This document shows, piece by piece, positions 17,320 to 26,729 of a DNA stretch of 64,000 nt. The translations under genes and the position numbers were made by a program. Position 1 is the stretch's first letter. Every line of letters starts with the position of its first letter. The notes under the pieces were generated by a model. It saw only the letters and a program-made list of their open reading frames with translations, was not told the DNA's origin and did not search any database. Source of the stretch: Mycolicibacterium hodleri (lineage in GTDB: Bacteria > Actinomycetota > Actinomycetes > Mycobacteriales > Mycobacteriaceae); contig NZ_JACKTL010000026.1 in the NCBI RefSeq assembly GCF_025822245.1, forward strand, positions 124,001 through 188,000, in the 5' to 3' direction.

Positions 17320-17325
17320 TAAAGT
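17320..17325 (+). promoter_or_regulatory. Candidate -10 box of fadE25
   Basis: TAAAGT about 27 bases before ATG 17352, followed by the RBS GCGAGGAG at 17338-17345. No convincing -35 is seen. Confidence 0.4.
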
Positions 17326-17351
17326 TACCGGCGAGTAGCGAGGAGTCGTAC

Positions 17352-18515
17352 ATGTCCATCGGTAACCCGTCCTTCGACGTCTTTCAGCTGTCCGACGAGC
17401 ACGTCGAGATGCGCAAGGTCCTCCGTGACCTGTGCGACAAGGAGATCGCACCGTACGCGGCCGACGTCGACGAGAAGGCCCGTTACACCGACGAGGCGCT
17501 CAAGGCGCTGAACTCGTCGGGCTTCTCGGCGATCCACATCCCCGAGGAGTACGGCGGCCAGGGTGGTGACTCCGTCGCGGCGTGCATCGTCATCGAAGAG
17601 GTCGCCCGGGTGTGTGCCTCGTCCTCGCTGATCCCGATCTGCAACAAGCTCGGCACCATGGGCATGTTGCTCCGGGGTTCGGAGGAACTGAAGAAGCAGG
17701 TGCTGCCGTCGATCGGGTCGGGCGAGGCGACTGCGTCCTACGCACTGTCCGAGCGCGAGGCGGGCAGCGACGCGGCGGCGATGCGTACGCGCGCCAAGGC
17801 CGACGGCGACGACTGGGTGCTCAACGGGTCGAAGTGTTGGATCTCCAACGGCGGCAAGTCGACCTGGTACACGGTGATGGCCGTGACCGATCCCGACAAG
17901 GGCGCCAACGGGATTTCGGCGTTCGTCGTGCACGCCGACGACCCCGGCTTCACCGTCGGCGCCAAGGAACGCAAGATGGGCATCAAGGGGTCTCCGACCA
18001 CGGACCTGTACTTCGAGGACTGCCGCATCCCCGGTGACCGCATCATCGGCGAGCCGGGAACCGGTTTCAAGACCGCACTGGCCACGTTGGACCACACCCG
18101 TCCGACGATCGGCGCGCAGGCGGTCGGCATCGCCCAGGGCGCGCTCGAGGCGTCCATCGCCTACACCAAGGAACGCAAGCAGTTCGGCAAGTCCATCAGC
18201 GACTTCCAGAACACCCAGTTCATGCTTGCCGACATGGCGATGAAGATCGAGGCCGCCCGGCTGATGGTGTACACCGCAGCAGCCCGCGCCGAGCGCGGAG
18301 AACCGAACCTCGGCTTCATCTCCTCGGCCGCCAAGTGCTACGCCTCCGACGTGGCGATGGAGGTCACCACCAACGCCGTCCAGCTGTTTGGTGGGTACGG
18401 CTACACCGTCGACTTCCCCGTCGAGCGGTACATGCGCGACGCCAAGATCACCCAGATCTACGAGGGCACCAACCAGATTCAGCGCGTGGTGATGTCACGC
18501 GCCCTGCTGCGCTGA
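17352..18515 (+). CDS. fadE25: Acyl-CoA dehydrogenase
   Basis: 387 residues with strong RBS. FAD-dependent alpha,beta-dehydrogenation of acyl-CoA in beta-oxidation-type pathways. Signatures are ALSEREAGSD (FAD/substrate loop), WISNGG, RKQFGKSISDFQ and the C-terminal IYEGTNQIQR with the region of the catalytic Glu. Length and sequence match the conserved mycobacterial FadE25 (Rv3274c), which also lies next to purE-purK there. The exact chain-length preference cannot be read from the sequence. Confidence 0.95.
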   Translation: MSIGNPSFDVFQLSDEHVEMRKVLRDLCDKEIAPYAADVDEKARYTDEALKALNSSGFSAIHIPEEYGGQGGDSVAACIVIEEVARVCASSSLIPICNKLGTMGMLLRGSEELKKQVLPSIGSGEATASYALSEREAGSDAAAMRTRAKADGDDWVLNGSKCWISNGGKSTWYTVMAVTDPDKGANGISAFVVHADDPGFTVGAKERKMGIKGSPTTDLYFEDCRIPGDRIIGEPGTGFKTALATLDHTRPTIGAQAVGIAQGALEASIAYTKERKQFGKSISDFQNTQFMLADMAMKIEAARLMVYTAAARAERGEPNLGFISSAAKCYASDVAMEVTTNAVQLFGGYGYTVDFPVERYMRDAKITQIYEGTNQIQRVVMSRALLR

Positions 18516-18551
18516 GGAGTTCGGAGCCGGTAGCCCGGCGTCACGTTCTAG

Positions 18552-18557
18552 TAGTGT
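18552..18557 (+). promoter_or_regulatory. Candidate -10 box of the GH lipoprotein gene
   Basis: TAGTGT about 40 bases before ATG 18597; an RBS (TGGAG) lies at 18586-18590. No clear -35. Confidence 0.35.
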
Positions 18558-18596
18558 GATGCCGGTTACCCCGACTCCCGAACACTGGAGACCTCG

Positions 18597-19727
18597 ATGC
18601 TCCGAGCGCCACTGCCGGGCCTTCGACGGTTGGGCGTGGTGATCGCGGCGGCCGCGGTGTTGGTGTCCGGCTGCGGTCACCCCACGGACGCGCCGCGTCC
18701 GGCGGCCGAACCCACGACGTCGGGCGCCTCCTCGGCGGTCGACCAGCGCTCCACCACGGTGGGCATCGCGGACTCGGACCTGCTTGGACTGCCGCAGCCC
18801 CAAGTGGTCGACGCCGTCGGGCGGATGAAGCAGTTGGGCGTCACGACCGTGAGGTTGTTGGTCCCGTGGGCGGCGATCCAGCCCAGTCCGGACGTGTACG
18901 ACTGGAGCATGGTCGACAAGACGGTCAATGCCGTTTCCTCCCAACACATGTCGATTCTGGCTACGTTGAATTCCCCGCCGGGATGGGCCGTGGCGCCGGG
19001 CCAGCCCGCGATCGCGGGGCGGCCCGCGTCCCCGGCGGCGTTCGGTCTGTTCGCAGGCAAGGTGGCCGAGCACTTTCGCGGCAAGATCTCCGCCTACGAG
19101 ATATGGAACGAGCCGAATTGGTCGGCGTTCTACGCACCCGCCCCGGATCCGGCGGGTTACGCCGACCTCCTCAAGGCTGCGTACCCGGCGATCAAGGCCG
19201 CCGCTCCCTCGGCACTGGTGGTCGCCGCCGGATTGGGCTCCGTCGTGGACCATGCGATGATCACCATGGATCCGGTGAAGTTCGTCTCGGGGATGTACAC
19301 CGCTGGTGCGCGGAACTTCTTCGACGCGTTGGCCTTTCACCCCTACCAGTACTCGATGAAGTTCTCCGAGAGCTGGCATCCCGACGCCCCGCTGAATCAG
19401 CTGAGCGAAATTCGCCGGGTGATGCTCGCCAACGGTGACGGGGAGAAGAAGATCTGGGCCACGGAGTACGGCGAACCGTCCTCCGAGGTCGGCGAGAAGG
19501 CACAGGCGGAGTATCTCGACGACATGCTCGGCACGTGGCGCAGCCTGTCCTACGCCGGTCCGGTGTACGTCTACACCATGCGCGACCGCAATTCCGACAG
19601 TCGCGAGCCCGACGACACCCTCGGGATCTTCCGTTCCGACGGCACCCCGAAGGCTGCGCAGAGCGTGGTGACGTCCTACCTGGGCATGCCGGACGTCGGC
19701 GAGGGGCCTATCCCAGCTCCGCGGTGA
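18597..19727 (+). CDS. Cellulase-family (clan GH-A) glycoside hydrolase lipoprotein
   Basis: 376 residues. The signal peptide ends in VSGC (lipobox, Cys26), followed by a low-complexity linker to about residue 52. The rest is a TIM-barrel glycosidase of clan GH-A (GH5/GH39-like): acid/base Glu172 in EIWNEPN and likely nucleophile Glu290 in WATEYGEP, with FHPY between them. It should hydrolyse a beta-linked glycan outside the cell; the substrate is unknown. M. tuberculosis has other genes at this position. The last 20 bases overlap the convergent gene. Confidence 0.82.
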   Translation: MLRAPLPGLRRLGVVIAAAAVLVSGCGHPTDAPRPAAEPTTSGASSAVDQRSTTVGIADSDLLGLPQPQVVDAVGRMKQLGVTTVRLLVPWAAIQPSPDVYDWSMVDKTVNAVSSQHMSILATLNSPPGWAVAPGQPAIAGRPASPAAFGLFAGKVAEHFRGKISAYEIWNEPNWSAFYAPAPDPAGYADLLKAAYPAIKAAAPSALVVAAGLGSVVDHAMITMDPVKFVSGMYTAGARNFFDALAFHPYQYSMKFSESWHPDAPLNQLSEIRRVMLANGDGEKKIWATEYGEPSSEVGEKAQAEYLDDMLGTWRSLSYAGPVYVYTMRDRNSDSREPDDTLGIFRSDGTPKAAQSVVTSYLGMPDVGEGPIPAPR

Positions 19728-20430
19728 CCTTCTCGGCCTCGCGGCGGCGTACCTGCGCGGCGGGATCCGGATGGGCGACCTGGACCAGGGATCCGCCCGC
19801 CACCAAGACCGCGAGTACGCGGTCGACGACGGCGTCGGCCGTGTCCCAGGGCGCCGACGAGAGCACCCTGCTCCCCGAGTTCAGCCCACGCGCGGTGGCG
19901 GACGCGGTTGCGGCCGCGAGGACGTCGCCGGTGGAGACCCCGTCGAGCGCGGGGCCGGGCTGGCGCTCGGGGACGATCTGGTCTCCGTGCGCACGGACCG
20001 AGGTGGCGTAGTCGGTGATGCCGAACGGGAGGTCGGCGACCGGCTTGCCAAACGCGTCGAGGGAGAACGCCACGACGGCGCCCATCTGCCCGACGGCGGC
20101 GTCCGCCTCGTCCAGGCGGTCGACCGTACAACAGGCGACGTCGCAGTCACCTTGTCCGAGAACGACTTCCGCGCCGATGAACCAGACTCCGAGCAGTACG
20201 CCAAGGGTCTGCCAATGGGCGGGCAGTTGGACGGCCACCCGGCTGCCGGGCCCGGCGCCAAGCTCGTCGCGCAACAGGTTGCCCGTCTTGGCCGCCCAGT
20301 TGGCCAGGGTCACCGTCGACAGCTCGATGCGCTCGCCCGTGGCGTCGTCGTAATGGGTGATGCGGGGTGCGGAGGGGAGGGCCAGTAGCGGATCAAGTAC
20401 CGCCGAGCCAAGATTCGTCAGGCCACACAC
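19708..20430 (-). CDS. TIGR03089-family protein (short acyl-adenylate-like), Rv3268 type
   Basis: 240 residues from ATG 20430, which overlaps the LCP gene by 13 bases. It resembles the N-terminal part of AMP-binding acyl-CoA synthetases (GSRVAVQLPAHWQTLGVLLGVWFIGAEVV) but lacks the P-loop and the C-terminal domain, so ligase activity is unlikely. The family is restricted to actinobacteria; its function is unknown. Coupling to lcp1 suggests an envelope role. Confidence 0.82.
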   Translation of the reverse strand: MCGLTNLGSAVLDPLLALPSAPRITHYDDATGERIELSTVTLANWAAKTGNLLRDELGAGPGSRVAVQLPAHWQTLGVLLGVWFIGAEVVLGQGDCDVACCTVDRLDEADAAVGQMGAVVAFSLDAFGKPVADLPFGITDYATSVRAHGDQIVPERQPGPALDGVSTGDVLAAATASATARGLNSGSRVLSSAPWDTADAVVDRVLAVLVAGGSLVQVAHPDPAAQVRRREAEKVTAELG

Positions 20431-21899
20431 TCCGGTCCGTCGGCGCCCGCGGTGATGATGGGCGGCGCGGGCAGGGGTGCGTCGGTCGACGAGGCGGCCG
20501 CCGGGTCGACGGTGGAACCGGTCGCGTCCCCGCTGGCGACCTCGTTGCCCAGTCCCGATCCGGGACCGGTGTAATCGCTGGCGAGCACGACCTTGACCGA
20601 CCCTGGCGCCATCGACGGATCTTCGACGACGGGCAGGTTGCCCAGCTCCTTCGACACCGCCTGCGCACCCAGGTCGTCGGTCTTGGCGGCGCGGATCTGG
20701 CTACTCGCCACGCGTTCGGCCTCGTTGTTGCCGACGTTGCCCGCGACGAACCCCTTGCCGGTCAGCACCTCCGACACCGAGGCGGCCAGACCGTTGATGT
20801 CGGAGTCGTTGACCACGTCCGCGGTCGTCTTGCTCGGCGAGTACGCGAGCACCTCGGTCTTGCCCTCGTCCTGGTCGTGGAGCAGTCCCGTCACGAAGTC
20901 CTGCACCTGGGTGGGGTCGACCCGCACGACGCTCTGCATGCCGTCGTCGCTCCAGCCGTCCTCCTGCAGCACCGGGATGGTGGCGAAGGCGACCTTGCCG
21001 CCGGCCAGCTTCTGCATCTGGGTGACGAAGTCCATGATGTCCCAGCCGTCGGACAGCACGACCGAACGTTGCACGGCGTCCTGCAGCCGGTTGAGCGTGG
21101 CCGGGCTCGACAACGTCTTCCCTGAAATCACCTCGTGGGCAAGGGCTGCCATCACGGCCTGCTGGCGCGTCACCCGATCGAGGTCACCCCGTGGCAGGTC
21201 GTGGCGCTGGCGGACGAAGCTCAGCGCCTGCGGGCCGTTCAGCTTCTGCGGGCCTGCGGGAAAGTCGGCGCCGGAGAGCGGCTCGTAGACGGGATCCTTG
21301 AGGCAGACGTCGACGCCACCGAGGGCGTCGGTGATGAGGGCGAAACCGAGCAGTCCGATCTCGGCGTAGTGGTCGACCGTCACGCCGGTCAGGGTCGCCA
21401 CCGTCTTGATCAGAGCCTCGCGACCCGCTTCGGTGGCCTTCGGCTCGGCGACGGCGGGGTCTTCGCCCTGCTGTTCGACGAGCTCCTTCATCTTCTCCAG
21501 TTTGACCTGGCCGAAGACGCCGTTGATCTTCGTCTTGCCGAGGTCGCCGGGCGCCTCCACGTAGGAGTCGCGGGGGATGGAGATCGCCGTGGCGGACTCT
21601 CCGTTGTTCGGGATGCGCACCAGGATGATGGTGTCGGTGTTCGTCGAGACGTCGTCGCCGGCGCGCAGTGTGGCCAGCTCCTCGGCGGACAACGGGTTGC
21701 CGTGCGCGTCGGTTCTGCTGTCCATGCCGACGAGCAGGATGTCGATCGCACCGTCCTCGCCGCCGCCCCCGAGCGACGCCGACGACACGTGGTTGATGCC
21801 GTTCTCGAAGGACCGAATCTTGCCCCAGGCGACACCGGTGCCGATGACGATCACCGCTGCTGCGACCACGGCAACGATGCGGGAGAGGCGACCTGGCAT
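20418..21899 (-). CDS. lcp1: LytR-CpsA-Psr family ligase with LytR_C domain
   Basis: 493 residues from ATG 21899. One N-terminal membrane segment (about 7-25), an LCP domain with SIPRDSYV and FVRQRHDLPRGDLDR, and a C-terminal LytR_C domain (about 365-460) ending in a Pro/Ser/Ala-rich tail. LCP enzymes move glycopolymers from polyprenyl-pyrophosphate to peptidoglycan. The M. tuberculosis counterpart Rv3267 (Lcp1) is known to join arabinogalactan to peptidoglycan. It lies divergent to rmlD-wbbL, which build the rhamnose of the same linker. Confidence 0.93.
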   Translation of the reverse strand: MPGRLSRIVAVVAAAVIVIGTGVAWGKIRSFENGINHVSSASLGGGGEDGAIDILLVGMDSRTDAHGNPLSAEELATLRAGDDVSTNTDTIILVRIPNNGESATAISIPRDSYVEAPGDLGKTKINGVFGQVKLEKMKELVEQQGEDPAVAEPKATEAGREALIKTVATLTGVTVDHYAEIGLLGFALITDALGGVDVCLKDPVYEPLSGADFPAGPQKLNGPQALSFVRQRHDLPRGDLDRVTRQQAVMAALAHEVISGKTLSSPATLNRLQDAVQRSVVLSDGWDIMDFVTQMQKLAGGKVAFATIPVLQEDGWSDDGMQSVVRVDPTQVQDFVTGLLHDQDEGKTEVLAYSPSKTTADVVNDSDINGLAASVSEVLTGKGFVAGNVGNNEAERVASSQIRAAKTDDLGAQAVSKELGNLPVVEDPSMAPGSVKVVLASDYTGPGSGLGNEVASGDATGSTVDPAAASSTDAPLPAPPIITAGADGPECVA

Positions 21900-21905
21900 C
21901 AGCCC

Positions 21906-21911
21906 AGGCTA
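21906..21911 (-). promoter_or_regulatory. Candidate -10 box of a leaderless lcp1 transcript
   Basis: On the minus strand TAGCCT is followed by 6 bases and ATG 21899, with no RBS. Confidence 0.5.
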
Positions 21912-21967
21912 CTGGCGAGTCGCCCGAAGACGGGGTAACGCACCGCGGCGTGCCAGACTCTCCAGAC

Positions 21968-22849
21968 ATGTCTGAGCGTTTGGTGATCACTGGGGCCGGC
22001 GGTCTCGTCGGGCGAACGCTGGCTGCCGAGGGGCGCCGGCGCGGGTTCGAGGTGCTGGCCTTGAGCTCCGCGGAGTGCGACATCACCGACCCTGCGGCAC
22101 CGGAACGGCACTTCGGCCCGGGTGACGTGGTGGTCAACTGTGCCGCGTACACCAAGGTCGACGACGCCGAGGCGGACGAGGCGGGTGCCCGGGCAGTGAA
22201 CGCCGCCGGTGCCGAGAACGTCGCACACGCCTGCGCGAGGGCGGGCGCCGAACTGGTCCACGTCTCCACCGACTACGTGTTCAGCGGTGACTTCGGGGGA
22301 GCGCCGCCGCGTCCCTACGAGATCGGTGACGAGACCGGCCCGAGGAGTGTCTACGGACGCACGAAGCTCGAGGGCGAGTTCGAGGTGCTCTCGGCGATGC
22401 CCAATGCGCACGTCGTGCGCACCGCGTGGATCTACGCGGGTACCGAGGGCGGCAGCGACTTCGTCTCCGGCATGCGGAAGTTGGCCGCCGGAGAGGGGAC
22501 CGTCGACGTCGTGGCCGACCAGATCGGCTCGCCGACCTACGTCGGCGACCTCGTCGGTGCGCTGCTTCAGGTGGTGGGCGGGTCGATCGAGGAATCGGTG
22601 CTGCATGCCGCCAACCAGGGCGCGGTCAGCCGGTTCGACCAGGCGCGCGCGGTGTTCGAATTGGTTGGCGCCGACCCGGAGCGGGTCAGGCCCGTCGGGA
22701 CGGATCGGCATCCCCGCCCCGCACCGCGGCCGACGTACTCGGCGTTGGGATCCGAGCAGTCCGCCGCCGCCGGGCTGAGCCCGCTCCGCCCCTGGCGCGA
22801 CGCGCTCGCCGCCGCCTTGTCGGACGGCGCACTACCCTCTACGCCGTGA
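21968..22849 (+). CDS. rmlD: dTDP-4-dehydrorhamnose reductase
   Basis: 293 residues from ATG 21968 (an in-frame GTG at 21950 is possible). Makes dTDP-L-rhamnose, the donor for the arabinogalactan linker. SDR features are ITGAGGLVGR at the N-terminus for NADPH, VSTDYVFSG, and the catalytic YGRTKLEGE Tyr-x-x-x-Lys. It ends in a GTGA overlap with wbbL, giving the conserved rmlD-wbbL pair. Confidence 0.95.
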   Translation: MSERLVITGAGGLVGRTLAAEGRRRGFEVLALSSAECDITDPAAPERHFGPGDVVVNCAAYTKVDDAEADEAGARAVNAAGAENVAHACARAGAELVHVSTDYVFSGDFGGAPPRPYEIGDETGPRSVYGRTKLEGEFEVLSAMPNAHVVRTAWIYAGTEGGSDFVSGMRKLAAGEGTVDVVADQIGSPTYVGDLVGALLQVVGGSIEESVLHAANQGAVSRFDQARAVFELVGADPERVRPVGTDRHPRPAPRPTYSALGSEQSAAAGLSPLRPWRDALAAALSDGALPSTP

Positions 22850-23745
22850 CTCCGGGTCTGATCGTGGTGACGGTGACGTATTCGCCGGGTCCTCACCTCG
22901 ACCGGTTCCTGGCCTCGCTGGGTCATGCCACGGAGCGCTCGGTCACGGTCGTGATGGCCGACAACGGGTCCACCGACGGGGTCCCCGAGGAGGCGCTCGA
23001 GAAGTACCCGAACGCCCGGCTGCTGCACACCGGCGCCAACTTGGGCTACGGGTCGGCGGTCAACCTGGCGGTGCGGAAGTACGTCGCGGACGGCGCGGAA
23101 GACGGCTCGGCGGACGGCGATCCCGAGTTCTTCATCGTCGCCAACCCCGACGTGGTGTGGGGCCCCGGCAGCATCGACGTCCTTCTCGAGGCGGCCCGGC
23201 GGTGGCCGCGGGCGGGTTCGCTGGGTCCGCTCATCCGCGATCCCGACGGGTCGGTCTACCCGTCGGCACGGCATCAGCCGAGTCTGGTCCGAGGTGGCAT
23301 GCACGCCGTGGTCGGTCCGGTGTGGAAGTCGAACCCGTGGACGGCCGCCTACCGCCAGGAGCGATTGGAGCCCAGCGAACGTCCCGTCGGCTGGCTGTCC
23401 GGGTCGTGTCTGCTACTGCGCCGAGAGGCCTTCGACGCGATCGCGGGGTTCGACGAGCGGTACTTCATGTACATGGAGGACGTTGACCTGGGTGATCGTC
23501 TCGCCGCGGCGGGTTGGCAGAACGTCTACGTGCCGTCGGCGGAGGTGCTTCACGACAAGGGGCATTCGACGGGCCGCGACCCCGCCCGCAACTTGGCCGC
23601 CCACCACACCAGCACCTACACTTTCCTGGCCGACCGGCACCCTCGCTGGTGGCAGGCTCCGCTTCGGTGGGCCATCCGGTCGGCGCTCGCCGCTCGGGCC
23701 GCACTGGTGGTCGGCAGTTCTCGGCGCAAGACCAGAAGACGATGA
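22846..23745 (+). CDS. wbbL: Rhamnosyltransferase, GT2 family
   Basis: 299 residues from GTG 22846, overlapping the rmlD stop. Adds L-rhamnose to decaprenyl-pyrophosphoryl-GlcNAc, making the disaccharide linker between peptidoglycan and galactan. GT-A motifs are VMADNGSTD, VANPDVVWG (metal-binding region) and YMEDVDLGDR (catalytic ED block). Corresponds to Rv3265c, an essential cell-wall gene in M. tuberculosis. Confidence 0.94.
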   Translation: MTPGLIVVTVTYSPGPHLDRFLASLGHATERSVTVVMADNGSTDGVPEEALEKYPNARLLHTGANLGYGSAVNLAVRKYVADGAEDGSADGDPEFFIVANPDVVWGPGSIDVLLEAARRWPRAGSLGPLIRDPDGSVYPSARHQPSLVRGGMHAVVGPVWKSNPWTAAYRQERLEPSERPVGWLSGSCLLLRREAFDAIAGFDERYFMYMEDVDLGDRLAAAGWQNVYVPSAEVLHDKGHSTGRDPARNLAAHHTSTYTFLADRHPRWWQAPLRWAIRSALAARAALVVGSSRRKTRRR

Positions 23746-23761
23746 AGAGATGGGGCTGGCG

Positions 23762-24850
23762 ATGGGGAGTTCGGTCAATCCGGCACAGGTCGACGCCGTG
23801 GTGCTCGTCGGTGGGCAGGGCACGCGCCTTCGCCCGCTGACGCTGTCCGCGCCGAAGCCGATGCTGCCGACGGCAGGGCTTCCGTTCCTGACCCACCTGC
23901 TGTCGCGCATCGCGGCAGCGGGCATCCAGCACGTCGTGCTGGGGACGTCCTACAAGGCCGAGGTGTTCGAAGCCGAGTTCGGCGACGGGTCCAAGCTTGG
24001 GCTGCAGATCGACTACGTGGTGGAGGACGAACCCCGCGGCACCGGCGGCGGCATCGCCAACGTGGCGTCGAAGCTGCGGTATGACACCGCCCTAGTGTTC
24101 AACGGCGACGTGCTCTCCGGTGCCGACCTCAACGCCCTGCTGAACAGCCACCACGACCGCGACGCGGATTTGACGCTGCACCTGGTCCGGGTCGGCGATC
24201 CGCGCGCCTTCGGCTGTGTGCCCACCGATTCCAATGGTGTCGTCACCGCGTTCCTCGAGAAGACGCAGGACCCGCCGACCGATCAGATCAACGCGGGTTG
24301 CTACGTGTTCAAGCGGGAGGTCATCGACCGCATCCCCACGGGGCGGGCGGTGTCTGTGGAGCGAGAGGTGTTCCCGGCGCTGCTGTCCGACGGGCTCAAG
24401 GTGTGCGGTTACGTCGACGCCACCTACTGGCGCGACATGGGTACGCCCGACGACTTCGTGCGCGGCTCGGCCGACCTCGTCCGGGGCATCGCGCCGTCAC
24501 CGGCCCTGAACGGTCACCGGGGTGAGGAATTGGTGCACCACGGCGCCGCCGTGGCCCCGGGCGCGCTGCTCATCGGCGGAACGGTCGTCGGTCGGGGCGC
24601 CGAGATCGGTCCCGGCGCGCGGCTCGACGGCGCGGTGATCTTCGACGGTGCCCGAATCGAGGCCGGGTCGGTCATCGAGCGGTCGATCATCGGCTTCGGC
24701 GCGCGGATCGGCCCGCGGGCGCTGATCCGCGACGGCGTGATCGGCGACGGTGCGGACATCGGTGCGCGGTGCGAGCTGCTTCGCGGTGCCCGGGTGTGGC
24801 CGGGGGTGCGCATCCCCGACGGCGGAATCCGCTACTCGACGGACGTCTGA
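23762..24850 (+). CDS. manC: Mannose-1-phosphate guanylyltransferase
   Basis: 362 residues from ATG 23762, where family similarity begins; ATG 23750 in the same frame is an alternative. Makes GDP-mannose from GTP and mannose-1-phosphate for lipomannan, LAM, PIMs and glycoproteins. N-terminal nucleotidyltransferase domain with VLVGGQGTRLRPLT and FNGDVLSG, then a left-handed beta-helix of hexapeptide repeats from about residue 265. It follows wbbL as in M. tuberculosis, where Rv3264c has also been named ManB. The end overlaps the convergent NUDIX gene. Confidence 0.93.
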   Translation: MGSSVNPAQVDAVVLVGGQGTRLRPLTLSAPKPMLPTAGLPFLTHLLSRIAAAGIQHVVLGTSYKAEVFEAEFGDGSKLGLQIDYVVEDEPRGTGGGIANVASKLRYDTALVFNGDVLSGADLNALLNSHHDRDADLTLHLVRVGDPRAFGCVPTDSNGVVTAFLEKTQDPPTDQINAGCYVFKREVIDRIPTGRAVSVEREVFPALLSDGLKVCGYVDATYWRDMGTPDDFVRGSADLVRGIAPSPALNGHRGEELVHHGAAVAPGALLIGGTVVGRGAEIGPGARLDGAVIFDGARIEAGSVIERSIIGFGARIGPRALIRDGVIGDGADIGARCELLRGARVWPGVRIPDGGIRYSTDV

Positions 24851-25374
24851 GCCGCTCGCACCAATTGCCGCAGGCCGAAGTCGGACCCCTCGGGCAGGGC
24901 GTCGAGCGGCCACCAGCGAAGGTCCAGCGACTCGTCACTGATGGCGACGTGGGCGTCCGGCGACGCGCGGGCCACGAACTGTAGGTCTAGATGATGCGTC
25001 GGTGCGCCCAGCGAACAGGTGAGCGCGTGCACGTGCAGGGCGACCGGTAATTCGCCGACGGTCAGTCCGTCGATCCCGGATTCCTCGCGCGCCTCCCGTG
25101 CCGCCGCCGCCATGACGTCGACGTCGGACTCCTCGCAGTGGCCACCGAGCTGAACCCAGCGGCCGATCCGCGGGTGCAGGGTCAGCAGCGTACGGGTGCC
25201 GGTGTGGTCGAGCACCAGCGTCGAAGCCGTGACATGGCCTGGGGCGCATGATCTCCTGCAGGCGTCGTCCCTGGCGAGGACGAAGGCGAGTACCGCGTAC
25301 CGCAACGAATCCTGTGCGGGATCGCTGGGTTGCCAACGGGTCAACGCGTCGACGACCGAGGCGTGCAGGGTCAT
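24832..25374 (-). CDS. NUDIX hydrolase downstream of fbiB
   Basis: 180 residues from ATG 25374, in an ATGA-type overlap with the fbiB stop; the frame is open further upstream only as a shadow of fbiB. The Nudix box is visible as GGHCEESDV followed by REAREESGI, but it has one residue more than the usual spacing between the first Glu/Asp and the REUXEE part. Substrate unknown. Its place as third gene of the fbiA-fbiB operon suggests clean-up of a nucleotide linked to F420 synthesis, which is an inference. Confidence 0.82.
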   Translation of the reverse strand: MTLHASVVDALTRWQPSDPAQDSLRYAVLAFVLARDDACRRSCAPGHVTASTLVLDHTGTRTLLTLHPRIGRWVQLGGHCEESDVDVMAAAAREAREESGIDGLTVGELPVALHVHALTCSLGAPTHHLDLQFVARASPDAHVAISDESLDLRWWPLDALPEGSDFGLRQLVRAAQTSVE

Positions 25375-26729
25375 CGGATGGTCAGCAGCCCGTCGGTCGG
25401 CACGGGGTCCCGTGGCGCCAGGGGTTCGGCGGGATGGCCGACGGCGATGGCGCCCAACGGCTGCCAGTCCGCGGGCAGCGCCAGCACGTCGCGCGCCACG
25501 TCGGCGGCGAAGATGGTCGACCCGATCCAGCAGCTGCCGACCTCGCGGACGGCGAGCGCGACCAGCAGCGCCTGCACCGCCGCGCCGGCGGCGACGGTGA
25601 ACATCGTGGTCTCGGCGGCCGTCCTGGCGGCATCCGGGTATTCGTGGGCCCCGTCGGGCACCATGAACGGGATCACCAGCTCCGGTGCGTCGTAGAGGAT
25701 CTGGCCGCGGCCGACGCGTCGGTCGACGGCGTCCGCTGGCCTGCCGTCGGCCAGCAGGTCGGTGCGCCACCGTTGCTTCATCGCGTCGAGCAAGCGTTGG
25801 CGAACGTCGCCGTCGCGGACCCACACGAACCGCACCGGCCGCGTGTGGTGTGGGGCCGGTGCGGTAAGCGCCTCGGCGACAGCGGCTTCCACCACGGCCG
25901 GGTCGACCGGTTCGGCGCTGAAGGCGCGGACGGAGCGGCGGAGCAGCTGGGCTTGTCCACGGCCCACGGCGATCGCCTCTTCGGTCCCCAGCCAGAAGAG
26001 GTCCTCCTCGCCGGCTCGGACGAGGCTGCGGCCGTTGGAGCCGTCGTCGCGCAGCGTCAGTCCGCGCACGACGGCCACCGGTATGCCGGTCAGCTTGCCC
26101 TTCACCAGATCCGCTGCCGCGGCGATCTCGTCGGCGACGGCGACCTCGGTCACCACCAGTTCGTTGCCGAACTCGTCGTGCGCTCCGCCGTATCCGTGCA
26201 GCACGGCCAGACCCGCGGCCCCGATGGCGGTGTCGGTCTGGCCGTTGCGCCAGGCCCGCCCCATCGTGTCGGTGACGACGACGCCGACGGTGACGCCGAG
26301 CATCGTGGCGAGTCGGTCGCGGAGCAGCGCGGCACTTCCGTCGGGATCGACTGGCAGCAGCGCCAGTTCGGCGGAGTCGACGTTGGAGCCGTCGACGCCC
26401 GCCGCGGCCTGGATCAGGCCGATCGCGTTCTCGGTGATCAGTGTCCTGCCCTTGCGGGCCAGCACCCGGACGGCTTCGGCGTCGACGAGCCTGCGCCGCA
26501 GGGCGTCTCGTTCCTCGGGGTCCGACGGTGCGGCGACGATGCGGCCCTCGCTCTTGGAGAGCACCTTGCTCGTCACGACGACGACGTCGTCGTCGCGCAG
26601 CCAGGGAGCGGCCGCGGCGATCGCGGCGGCGACGTCGTCACCGGGCCGGAATTGGGGCAACCCGGGTACGGGCAGGATCTCCAGGGCGGCCGCAGCCCCG
26701 TGGTCGGCCATGTGATCGGAGTCGGTCAC
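25371..26729 (-). CDS. fbiB: Bifunctional F420:gamma-glutamyl ligase / FMN-dependent domain protein
   Basis: 452 residues from GTG 26729, overlapping the fbiA stop by 2 bases. The N-terminal half (about 1-245) is the CofE-like ligase ([32 protein letters not shown]) that adds poly-gamma-glutamate to F420. The C-terminal half (about 255-452) is a nitroreductase-fold FMN domain ([17 protein letters not shown]) that reduces dehydro-F420 in mycobacteria. Length matches the two-domain FbiB of mycobacteria. Confidence 0.95.
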   Translation of the reverse strand: MTDSDHMADHGAAAALEILPVPGLPQFRPGDDVAAAIAAAAPWLRDDDVVVVTSKVLSKSEGRIVAAPSDPEERDALRRRLVDAEAVRVLARKGRTLITENAIGLIQAAAGVDGSNVDSAELALLPVDPDGSAALLRDRLATMLGVTVGVVVTDTMGRAWRNGQTDTAIGAAGLAVLHGYGGAHDEFGNELVVTEVAVADEIAAAADLVKGKLTGIPVAVVRGLTLRDDGSNGRSLVRAGEEDLFWLGTEEAIAVGRGQAQLLRRSVRAFSAEPVDPAVVEAAVAEALTAPAPHHTRPVRFVWVRDGDVRQRLLDAMKQRWRTDLLADGRPADAVDRRVGRGQILYDAPELVIPFMVPDGAHEYPDAARTAAETTMFTVAAGAAVQALLVALAVREVGSCWIGSTIFAADVARDVLALPADWQPLGAIAVGHPAEPLAPRDPVPTDGLLTIR

